From Flavobacteriales bacterium UBA5871 (GTDB lineage Bacteria; Bacteroidota; Bacteroidia; Flavobacteriales_D; Crocinitomicaceae): DNA of 19,981 bases. This document shows, piece after piece, positions 13,339-19,981 of the stretch; position 1 is the first letter of the stretch, and every line of letters starts with the position of its first letter. The position numbers and the translations under genes are program-made. Below the pieces are notes generated by a model, which saw nothing but the letters and a program-made list of their open reading frames with translations, was not told the origin of the DNA and searched no databases. The DNA is taken from positions 1,966 through 21,946 of the forward strand of contig DJFN01000139.1 in NCBI GenBank assembly GCA_002432085.1, written 5' to 3'.

Positions 13339-13791
13339 ATGGATTATAATGAGATTAAGGGTTTGATATTGAATCATATGGTAAGTGAAGGATTTACCAT
13401 GAAGGGAAAAGATAGTGTCTATAAACTAGTGAATGGCTCATTTGTACTTGTAAAACCGAGGAAACACACAATGTCACCAACGAGATTTTTCGTAGACTAT
13501 GGAATAGTTTATCAATTTGAGGGGAACAAGAAGCCCTCTAAGATCTCCGATTGTCATTTAAGTGGTGAGTTTTCAAACATTGCAAATAAGATGACTAACG
13601 ACTTTAAAGCGTGGGATACAGAATCTTCTGATAATGATTTCTTCATAGAAATGATAGACAAATTTGCTTTACCTTATTTGGAAAAGATCTCATCAATAGA
13701 ATACATCGCAGCAAATTACCCTGATAATTTTGATAGTCACATGGGTATACCAACATCAGGTGCAAACCATACCTATTTATGTTCGTTTTAA
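13339..13791 (+). CDS. DUF4304-like small protein, candidate (orphan) immunity protein
   Basis: The 150-residue cytoplasmic protein has no signal. Its opening, a helix then 'GFTMKGKDSVYKLVNGSFVLVKPRKH' and a strand 'RFFVDYGIVYQFEG', resembles DUF4304 proteins as I recall them (GFxxKGxxFYR..., then FTINLGI). DUF4304 is found among immunity proteins of polymorphic toxin systems. The match is from memory of the pattern and is moderate. The gene is 60 bases after the MlaD-like gene, is equally AT-rich, and is the last of the cassette. Immunity genes not next to their toxin are often leftovers of tips replaced by recombination, which would fit here. The start ATG at 13339 gives a normal initial helix. 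Confidence 0.55.
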   Translation: MDYNEIKGLILNHMVSEGFTMKGKDSVYKLVNGSFVLVKPRKHTMSPTRFFVDYGIVYQFEGNKKPSKISDCHLSGEFSNIANKMTNDFKAWDTESSDNDFFIEMIDKFALPYLEKISSIEYIAANYPDNFDSHMGIPTSGANHTYLCSF

Positions 13792-13814
13792 GACGAATAG
13801 GAAACAGAATTGTT

Positions 13815-13848
13815 TTAAGTGACTACGTTCACCAATAGAGACACTTAA
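13815..13848. repeat. Inverted repeat 1 (TTAAGTG/CACTTAA)
   Basis: TTAAGTG at 13815-13821 and CACTTAA at 13842-13848 are perfect 7-base arms around a 20-base loop, 23 bases after the last cassette gene. It could contribute to a terminator or a structured RNA. Confidence 0.5.
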
Positions 13849-13864
13849 TTGCGAACAACAAATC

Positions 13865-13883
13865 CATGAAAGTTAGTTTCATG
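13865..13883. repeat. Inverted repeat 2 (CATGAAA/TTTCATG)
   Basis: CATGAAA, loop GTTAG and TTTCATG form a perfect 7-base stem with a 5-base loop, good hairpin geometry. No T-run follows. Confidence 0.6.
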
Positions 13884-13890
13884 TACCAAT

Positions 13891-13906
13891 ACTTGATTCA
13901 TCAAGT
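13891..13906. repeat. Inverted repeat 3 (ACTTGAT/ATCAAGT)
   Basis: ACTTGAT-TC-ATCAAGT is a 16-base dyad with a 2-base centre, more like a dimeric protein-binding site than an RNA hairpin. It begins 7 bases after inverted repeat 2. Confidence 0.55.
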
Positions 13907-14104
13907 GAAAGCATGGTTTGGGATCTCGGAAATAACGTAAAGCCTGTCTTTAAAATATGAAGGAAAGTAGCATCTCTCTCGTAATGACGTCCATTAACTA
14001 CACTCTTTCCTGATTCAATCCGGCACACCCCGATATCCACTTTGCTCGCTGGTAATTCGTATTTTCGTATTCGAATTCAAAACCCCGTTTTAATTTACCA
14101 ACGA

Positions 14105-15061
14105 ATGCAAAACAGGATCACCTCACTTTTCAATATCGACTATCCCATTATACAGGCGGGCATGATCTGGTGTTCGGGCTGGGAGCTGGCTGCGGCCGTT
14201 TCCAATGCCGGCGGACTCGGGATCATCGGCTCGGGCTCGATGTACCCGCACATTCTCGACGAGCACATTCAAAAATGCAAAGCGGCCACCGATAAGCCGT
14301 TTGCCGTGAACCTGCCGATGCTGTACCCGAGCATCGAGGAACACATTCAAACGATCATCAAACACGAGGTTCCGATCGTGTTTACTTCGGCCGGCAATCC
14401 GAAAACGTATACGGCGATGCTGAAATCGCACGGAATTAAAGTCGTGCACGTGGTTTCCAGCCTGAAATTTGCCTTGAAGGCACAGGAAGCAGGAGTTGAC
14501 GCCGTCGTTGCCGAAGGATTCGAAGCCGGCGGTCATAACGGTCGCGACGAAACAACGACGCTGTGTCTCATTCCGATCGTGGCGAAGGAAATTTCCATTC
14601 CGTTGATCGCGGCGGGCGGCATTGCAACCGGAAGAGCGATGCTGGCGGCCATGACGCTTGGCGCAGATGCCGTTCAGATCGGCTCGCGCTTCGTAGCTAC
14701 GCCGGAATCTTCGGCACACAACAGCTTTAAAGAAGTGGTTGTGAAGGCCAAAGAAGGCGAAACGATGCTCACACTGAAAGAGCTGACACCTGTGCGACTG
14801 GTGAAAAACGAATTTTTCCATAAAGTGGAAGCCGCTTACAACGAATGTGCTTCACCAGAACAGCTGAACGAGCTCTTAGGCCGCGGACGCGCCAAAAAAG
14901 GCATGTTCGAAGGCGATCTCGTGGAAGGTGAGCTGGAAATCGGACAGATCTCCGGACTGATCAGCGAGATCAAACCGGCAGGCGATGTCGTAAAAGAAAT
15001 CATGACCGAGTTTAACCAGGCGATTGCCGAGTGGCAGCAGCCCAAATATGCGTTTCAATGA
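14105..15061 (+). CDS. NMO/FabK-type FMN flavoprotein (nitronate monooxygenase or enoyl-ACP reductase-like)
   Basis: This is an FMN-dependent TIM-barrel protein, cytoplasmic. I choose the ATG at 14105 (MQNRITSLFNIDYPIIQAGM), the usual family N-terminus; the open frame back to 14042 adds nothing recognisable. It has 318 residues. Motifs are 'AVSNAGGLGIIGSG' (31-44), 'FAVNLPML' (66-73), 'VVAEGFEAGGHNGRDET' (134-150, His144 catalytic candidate), 'PLIAAGGIATG' (166-176) and 'GADAVQIGSRFVAT' (186-199). The EAGGH form is shared by true NMOs and FabK, so the reaction cannot be fixed from sequence. The 5265-6230 protein is a diverged paralogue (NSQAGGH). The stop overlaps the next ATG as ATGA at 15058-15061, so it begins a three-gene operon with two M16 peptidases. 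Confidence 0.88.
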   Translation: MQNRITSLFNIDYPIIQAGMIWCSGWELAAAVSNAGGLGIIGSGSMYPHILDEHIQKCKAATDKPFAVNLPMLYPSIEEHIQTIIKHEVPIVFTSAGNPKTYTAMLKSHGIKVVHVVSSLKFALKAQEAGVDAVVAEGFEAGGHNGRDETTTLCLIPIVAKEISIPLIAAGGIATGRAMLAAMTLGADAVQIGSRFVATPESSAHNSFKEVVVKAKEGETMLTLKELTPVRLVKNEFFHKVEAAYNECASPEQLNELLGRGRAKKGMFEGDLVEGELEIGQISGLISEIKPAGDVVKEIMTEFNQAIAEWQQPKYAFQ

Positions 15062-16299
15062 TCGAGTTCAATCGTTTTAAACTGGACAACGGGCTGACGG
15101 TCATTCACCACTTCGACCCGGCAACGCCGATGGCGGTCGTGAATACGCTGTTCGATGTGGGTGCGCGCGACGAATCCGAAGACCGGACCGGTTTTGCGCA
15201 TTTGTTCGAACACCTGATGTTCGGCGGCTCCGTTAACATCGCCGACTTCGATGCGCCTTTGCAGTTTGCGGGTGGCGAAAGCAATGCGTTTACATCGAAC
15301 GATATCACGAATTACTACAACACGTTACCGGTGCAGAACATCGAAACGGCTTTGTGGCTGGAAAGCGACCGCATGTTGTCGCTGGCGTTCACGCCGAAAA
15401 GCCTGGAAGTACAACGCAACGTGGTGATCGAAGAATTCAAGCAGCGCTACCTCAATCAACCGTATGGCGATGTATGGCTCGAGCTGCGGCCGCTGGCTTA
15501 TACGACGCATCCTTACAAATGGGCGACAATCGGGAAGGAAATCCGTCACATCGAGGAAGCTCAGATGGAAGACGTGAAAGCCTTTTTCAAAACCCATTAC
15601 CATCCCGGAAACGCCATTTTGTGCATTGCCGGGAATATTTCCTTCGAAGAAACCAAAGCGCTGGTCGAAAAATGGTACGGCAACATTCCCGGAGCGCTCA
15701 AGCCCGAGCGCATTTTGCCGAAAGAGCCTAAACAGAAGAAAATGCGCGAAAAGACCATCGAACGGGTTGTTCCGAACGATGCGTTCTATTATGCTTTCAA
15801 AATGCCCGAGCGCCGTTCGTTCGAATACTACGTTTCCGATATCATTTCCGATGCGCTTGGACGTGAGAAATCGTCGCGGTTGTATAGCAGGCTGAAAAAA
15901 GACCTGAAGCTCGTGACGTCGATCAATGCTTACATTACCGGCTCGCTCGACGAAGGCTTACTGGTCATCGATGGCAAGCTCCGCGACGGTGTCAGCTTCG
16001 AAGAACTGGATCAAGCGCTGTGGGAAACACTGAACGACCTGATCGTTCACCCGTTTTCTTCGGCCGAAACGACCAAATTGCTGAACAAGATCCGTACGGT
16101 GAAGGAATTCCAGGAACAGGGATTGCTTAACCGCGCCATGAATCTTTGTCTCTATGAACTGCTGGGCGATGCAAACGGCGTGAACGAAGAAAACACGCTG
16201 TATCAATCCATCACCGCCGAGCACATTCGTGAATTGTCGCGCGACATGCTGAAAAAAGAAAATTGCTCCGTTTTACGCGTAAAAGCCATCCGTGCATGA
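15058..16299 (+). CDS. M16-family zinc metallopeptidase, catalytic subunit
   Basis: The 413-residue protein is an M16B-type (processing-peptidase-like) zinc protease. The inverted zinc motif is intact: 'FAHLFEHLMF' gives His48, Glu51 and His52. Glu125/Glu126 in 'VVIEEF' supply the distal ligand, close to the usual 70-80-residue spacing. Other family marks are 'DNGLTVI' (10-16), 'VGARDE' (34-39), 'SNAFTSNDITNYY' (75-87) and 'HPYKWATIGKEIRHIE'. The start is the ATG at 15058, which overlaps the flavoprotein stop; the frame back to 15031 lies inside that gene. No signal peptide is visible, so it is probably cytoplasmic or leaves by an unrecognised route. It pairs with the next gene, which lacks the zinc site, as in two-gene bacterial M16 heterodimers. 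Confidence 0.92.
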   Translation: MIEFNRFKLDNGLTVIHHFDPATPMAVVNTLFDVGARDESEDRTGFAHLFEHLMFGGSVNIADFDAPLQFAGGESNAFTSNDITNYYNTLPVQNIETALWLESDRMLSLAFTPKSLEVQRNVVIEEFKQRYLNQPYGDVWLELRPLAYTTHPYKWATIGKEIRHIEEAQMEDVKAFFKTHYHPGNAILCIAGNISFEETKALVEKWYGNIPGALKPERILPKEPKQKKMREKTIERVVPNDAFYYAFKMPERRSFEYYVSDIISDALGREKSSRLYSRLKKDLKLVTSINAYITGSLDEGLLVIDGKLRDGVSFEELDQALWETLNDLIVHPFSSAETTKLLNKIRTVKEFQEQGLLNRAMNLCLYELLGDANGVNEENTLYQSITAEHIRELSRDMLKKENCSVLRVKAIRA

Positions 16300-17555
16300 T
16301 CAACAGAACACAACAACCCGAGGTTAAGACGATCGAGCACATCGATTTCATCAAACCGCATATTTTCGACGTTACGCCGAGCGTTCCATTGCTCTGGATG
16401 AAAGACGTTCCGAACGATACGGTCCGTCTCGACCTCTTTTTCGACGCCGGGATCATCCGCGGAAAGAACAGCGTTCCGGCAATCGTACACTCGCTGCTGT
16501 TTTCCGGAACCCATGAACGCTCTTCCGTAGAGATCCACGAAGCCATCGATGCACTCGGCGGTTTTCTCGACACCGATCTTTCCTTTGAAGCGGCTGTAGT
16601 GAGCATTTACTGCCTGCGCGAGCACTTGAGCACTATTTCCTCGATCGTTGCCAATTCCATCAACGGATTGAGCTTCCGCGAAAACGAAGTGGATGACGCG
16701 TTGCGTTCGATGAGCCAGAAGTTCAACGAGAACCGTCAGAAGGTGAAAAACGTGGCCCAGCAGGGCTTTCGCGAAGCATTGTTCGCCTCCGATGCCGACT
16801 ATTCTACCGTTTCCAAAGCAGAAGACTTCGAATCGGTGGATTACCCGGAAATGAAGCGCTTTTTCAGAGAGCATTACCTCAACGGACTGAACCGCATTAC
16901 GCTGGTCGGAAACGTGGAACAGGATACGGTTGATGCACTCATCGACCTGTTCGGTCAGTGGGCCATGGAAACGACTCCGGTTTACGGCGGCGGTTTTGAA
17001 ACGACTCAGCGCGAATTGCATTTGCCGGTCGACAGCGCCGTTCAATCGGCCATTCGCATGGGAAAACTGCTGTTCCCGAAAACGCATCCGGATTACATCG
17101 AATTCCAGGTGGTAAACACCATTATCGGTGATTACTTCGGCAGCCGTCTGATGTCCAACATCCGCGAAGACAAAGGCTATACTTACGGAATCGGATCGGC
17201 CATGATGGAGCTGCACAACAGCGGCTATTTCGTGATCGTGACCGAAGTAGGAAGCGATGTAACGCAAGCTACGCTGAAGGAAATACGCTACGAACTCGAG
17301 CGTTTGCAAACCGAATTGGTGTCGAAGGAAGAGCTCGGGCTTGTGCGCAATTACATGCTCGGACAGCTGCTCAAAAGCGCCGACGGGCCGTATGCGATGA
17401 TGGATATGTACAACAGTGTGGATATGTACGGCCTCGATCTCGACTTTTACGACGAGGCGATCCGGAAGGTCAAAGCGATTACGCCTGAGCGTATCCGCGA
17501 GCTGGCGGCGTTGTACCTCGACTGGAAAGATTTCCTGATTGTGACCGCCGGCTAG
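16296..17555 (+). CDS. M16-family protein, non-catalytic partner subunit
   Basis: The 419-residue M16 homologue has no HxxEH: at the matching place it reads 'VHSLLFSGTHE', so it cannot bind zinc in the usual way. It keeps the C-domain substrate-binding signature 'FGSRLMSNIREDKGYTYGIGSA', with the Arg and Tyr typical of non-catalytic subunits. The ATG (16296) overlaps the stop of the catalytic gene as ATGA, so expression is coupled and roughly equimolar. The frame back to 16263 lies inside the upstream gene. Pairing of an active and an inactive M16 chain into one closed chamber is established for bacterial and mitochondrial members. The peptide substrate here is unknown. An AGTGT/ACACT dyad about 13 bases after the stop is weak as a terminator. 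Confidence 0.9.
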   Translation: MINRTQQPEVKTIEHIDFIKPHIFDVTPSVPLLWMKDVPNDTVRLDLFFDAGIIRGKNSVPAIVHSLLFSGTHERSSVEIHEAIDALGGFLDTDLSFEAAVVSIYCLREHLSTISSIVANSINGLSFRENEVDDALRSMSQKFNENRQKVKNVAQQGFREALFASDADYSTVSKAEDFESVDYPEMKRFFREHYLNGLNRITLVGNVEQDTVDALIDLFGQWAMETTPVYGGGFETTQRELHLPVDSAVQSAIRMGKLLFPKTHPDYIEFQVVNTIIGDYFGSRLMSNIREDKGYTYGIGSAMMELHNSGYFVIVTEVGSDVTQATLKEIRYELERLQTELVSKEELGLVRNYMLGQLLKSADGPYAMMDMYNSVDMYGLDLDFYDEAIRKVKAITPERIRELAALYLDWKDFLIVTAG

Positions 17556-17615
17556 CAACTACTGCGGGAAGTGTTACGTTTTACACTAAACGAGGCAAAT
17601 AACCGTTTAAAAGCT

Positions 17616-19981
17616 ATGCTGATGCGTGTGCTCCTGCTCCTTATTCTTTGCTGCTCCGTGCTAACGGTCCGGGCATCGCATGTCATGGGCGGAGAGATCA
17701 CCTGGCGCTGCAACGGAAACGGCTACGTGTTCGAGCTGGTTTTTTACCGCGATTGCAATGGCGCCGAGATCAATACCGTTGCCGAAAACATTCGTGTATG
17801 GCACCACCCGACCGTTACGAATATTCCGGTAGCTTTCATCAGCCGCGAAGATATTTCTCCTACCTGTAACCCCGTGCCGGGCTCACCTCCTGCACTCGAT
17901 TGCGGAACAGGCGCCAATGCCGGAAACGGTACCGGGGCGATCGAAAAGATTACCTACCGAAGTGCCGTTATCAATCTCGCAGGAACACCACCGCCCGGAA
18001 CAGGCTGGATCTTTACCTACGAGAACTTTTCCCGAAGTACAGACATAACCAACCTGACGAATCCATCGACTTACGGTATTACGCTCGCAGCACGCATGTA
18101 TGCCATTCCGGGTAGTACGCCGGGCGCTTGTATGGACAATTCGCCGCGTTTTCTGCAGGATCCATACCTGGTAAGCTGCTCGGGCGAAGATTACGCTTAC
18201 AACATGCATGCGGTCGACATGGATCTTGATTCATTGAGCCTGAGCTTCGGTACGCCGCTTGACCACTTCCCTACCGGCGATTTCAATCCGCCGATCAATC
18301 CCGTTCCCGTTCCGTTCGAGCCGGGTTTCAGCTCCACGTCACCGACACCGGATGCGTCCATTCAACCGGGAAATGTCGCGGCACAGCTCGATCCGCAATC
18401 CGGAGAGCTCACCTTTCGCAGCTTTACGCTTGGCAGCTACGTGGTGAAGATCGTGGCGCGCAGCTACCGTGAAAATGTCCTGATCGCCGAAGTGGAACGC
18501 GAAATGCAGCTCGTTGTGCTGAACTGTACAGGAGCCAATACGGCACCGGTTATTACACCACCGTTCGCCGGAACGTTTGAAACAACGATCGATGCCGGAA
18601 CACTCGTTACGTTCAACCTGCAATCCACCGACGTGGAATTATTGCAGGACGGCTCGCCACAAAGCAATATTCTGACGACCACCGGCATGATGTACGGATC
18701 ACCGGTTACCGGCCCGACGGGCTGTGCGATCGCTCCGTGTGCAACACTCGACCAATTGCCTCCGATCACCGGCATTCAGGGTTCGAGCGTACAATTCAAC
18801 TGGCAAACCGATTGCGATCACCTGGTGACACCTTATGGCGACGTAGCGGAAGTGATGCCGTATTACTTCGTTTTCAAAGTACAAGACAATTACTGCCAGG
18901 TGCCGAAAGTGACGTATCGCACGGTGACGATCAATGTGCGCAATCCGGGTATTATTCCGGCCACGCAGATCAATTGCATTTCCACTGCCGTCAATGGTGA
19001 CATTACCGTTTCCTGGGATGCCGTAGCCGATCCGAACGGAACGTTCATTCAATATGAACTGCACACCGTCCAAAGCGGTCTGGTCGGAACATACCCGATC
19101 GGTACGACTTCCGCCACGGTTCCCGGAGCCGGCGCAGCGCTGGATTTCTTCGTGCATGTGATCTCCGGCTGTAACGGCAACGCCACAACGACCAGCGATA
19201 CGGTCAGAAACGTCTATCTCGCTCTTCTGAATCCCAACAACGGGACCGCCAACCTGCAATGGAACACACCGGCAACGGACCCGCTTCCGGGAATGGCCCC
19301 GACGGTGACGATCCAGATGGAATATCCGACCGGTACGTGGACTACGATCGCGACGCTGCCGTACCATACGACGCAGTACCTCGACACAATCCGTATCTGT
19401 GAAGTTTTCCTGAATTACCGGGTAGTTTACAGCACGCCGACCTGTGATTTCAACTCGAATATTGCCGGCGATCTTTTCGAAGACATGCTCACGCCGGATA
19501 TTCCGGAAATCTACTCCGTTACGATCGATACGCTGACCGGAAACGTAGTGATCACGTGGAATCAGAATGAGCAATCCGATACTTACGGCTATGTCATTTA
19601 CCAGAAAGACGAATTCGGCAACGTGATCCCGATCGATACGGTCTGGGGAATCGGAAACACGACGTATATCCACGATGTGAACGTAGACGGGCCGCTGACT
19701 TATACCGTAGCCGCCTTCGATTCCTGCCTCACGGATGCCATTCCGCAAGGCTACCAGACATCTGCCAAGGCCGACATCAACACCACGATGTTCCTCACAC
19801 ATACCATCGATATCTGTAATAACACGGCTTTACTTTCCTGGACAGGCTATCACGGATGGACGACCAACCTTGGCGATTACACGGTGTTTATGCGCGTCAA
19901 TGGCGGACCGTGGACGAGTGTCGGCAGTGCGGCCGATCCGGAATTCGAGATTGGTCTGGTTCCGCTTGCCAATTACTGTTT
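17616..19981 (+). CDS. Large secreted protein with FnIII-like modules, gliding/T9SS type (3' end outside window)
   Basis: 788 codons are visible with no stop before the window ends. The start ATG at 17616 (a second ATG is at 17622) gives a signal peptide with a Leu-rich core, cleaved near 'VRA-SHVMGGEITW'. The 'SHxMGGEI.W.C..N...F.L..YRDCNG' opening is typical of very large Bacteroidota surface proteins that usually end in a gliding-motility-associated/T9SS C-terminal domain; that end is not visible, so the sorting route is inferred. The first 440 residues contain many Cys, consistent with disulfides outside the cell. FnIII-like modules follow at about 445-530, 627-725 and 726 onward (for example 'NGDITVSWDAV', 'NVVITWNQNEQSDTYGYVIY' and 'NTALLSWTGYHG'). 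An adhesin or matrix role is likely. A -7-like TACGTTTT lies at 17575-17582. Confidence 0.85.
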   Translation, partial: MLMRVLLLLILCCSVLTVRASHVMGGEITWRCNGNGYVFELVFYRDCNGAEINTVAENIRVWHHPTVTNIPVAFISREDISPTCNPVPGSPPALDCGTGANAGNGTGAIEKITYRSAVINLAGTPPPGTGWIFTYENFSRSTDITNLTNPSTYGITLAARMYAIPGSTPGACMDNSPRFLQDPYLVSCSGEDYAYNMHAVDMDLDSLSLSFGTPLDHFPTGDFNPPINPVPVPFEPGFSSTSPTPDASIQPGNVAAQLDPQSGELTFRSFTLGSYVVKIVARSYRENVLIAEVEREMQLVVLNCTGANTAPVITPPFAGTFETTIDAGTLVTFNLQSTDVELLQDGSPQSNILTTTGMMYGSPVTGPTGCAIAPCATLDQLPPITGIQGSSVQFNWQTDCDHLVTPYGDVAEVMPYYFVFKVQDNYCQVPKVTYRTVTINVRNPGIIPATQINCISTAVNGDITVSWDAVADPNGTFIQYELHTVQSGLVGTYPIGTTSATVPGAGAALDFFVHVISGCNGNATTTSDTVRNVYLALLNPNNGTANLQWNTPATDPLPGMAPTVTIQMEYPTGTWTTIATLPYHTTQYLDTIRICEVFLNYRVVYSTPTCDFNSNIAGDLFEDMLTPDIPEIYSVTIDTLTGNVVITWNQNEQSDTYGYVIYQKDEFGNVIPIDTVWGIGNTTYIHDVNVDGPLTYTVAAFDSCLTDAIPQGYQTSAKADINTTMFLTHTIDICNNTALLSWTGYHGWTTNLGDYTVFMRVNGGPWTSVGSAADPEFEIGLVPLANYC

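Larger units (their letters stand above)
13792..14104. other. 313-bp non-coding gap at the cassette's downstream edge
   Basis: No gene was seen. The first 115 bases are AT-rich and hold three successive inverted repeats (13815-13906). From about 13990 the base composition returns to that of the core genes. A possible weak -7-like TAATTTAC is at 14091-14098 before the start at 14105. Confidence 0.7.

Noticed and set aside
13792..14041. Insertion sequence or transposase at the cassette edge
   Set aside because: No transposase-like frame, terminal repeats or target duplication could be identified.
16203..17558. Long minus-strand open frame of 451 codons
   Set aside because: It lies exactly opposite the M16 partner gene, whose family motifs are clear; the antisense translation is His/Arg-rich with no recognisable domain, typical of a shadow frame in GC-rich coding DNA.
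18699..19802. Minus-strand open frame of 367 codons
   Set aside because: It is antisense to the large FnIII-type protein, and its composition (Arg/Val/Asp-rich) is that of a shadow frame; the plus-strand frame has a signal peptide and domains.

Overview
The window is chromosomal DNA of a member of the Bacteroidota, most likely a Flavobacteriales/Crocinitomicaceae-type organism. The grounds are: several starts preceded by the Bacteroidota -7 element (TAnnTTTG-like) rather than a Shine-Dalgarno, menaquinone genes, many signal-peptide proteins and lipoproteins, a large 'SHVMGGEI' surface protein of the gliding/T9SS kind, and an Rhs core of the Bacteroidota 'DPLAxKYP..SPYAFSENRVIDGIELEG' type. 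The genus is inference.

Layout. 1-1062: 3' part of thiD (HMP-P kinase) and a small four-helix membrane protein. 1063-3792: a TsdA-like dihaem cytochrome c lipoprotein (-) and an exported arylsulfotransferase-family protein (+), divergent from a 45-bp gap centred on a near-perfect palindrome. 3785-6230: nadC, a DUF4442 hotdog protein and a nitronate-monooxygenase-family flavoprotein, all on the minus strand; the last two overlap. 6410-8361: menA and menC, overlapping, for menaquinone synthesis. 8362-8775: a 414-bp gap with short-period tandem repeats. 8776-13791: the accessory part. Two paralogous transglutaminase-like exported proteins stand in tandem, and the second is fused to the end of an Rhs core plus a variable C-terminal tip. 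Three AT-rich small genes follow: an unknown protein, an MCE/MlaD-like lipoprotein and a DUF4304-like protein. 14105-17555: an NMO/FabK-type flavoprotein and a catalytic/non-catalytic pair of M16 peptidases, joined by two ATGA overlaps. 17616 to the end: the first 788 codons of a large secreted protein with FnIII-like modules.

The most interesting locus is 8776-13900. I read it as a polymorphic toxin/immunity-style cassette in which an Rhs tip has been grafted onto a transglutaminase-like lipoprotein carrier instead of an Rhs shell. GC content falls sharply after the graft point. Neither the toxin activity nor the immunity role can be named from sequence alone.

A second theme is the intergenic DNA. 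Four kinds of degenerate short-period tandem array (7, 8, 8 and 11 nt) sit between genes, often starting at or within a few bases of a stop codon. Two of them are interrupted by palindromes (20 bp and about 39 bp); the 20-bp one leaves the 7-nt register intact.
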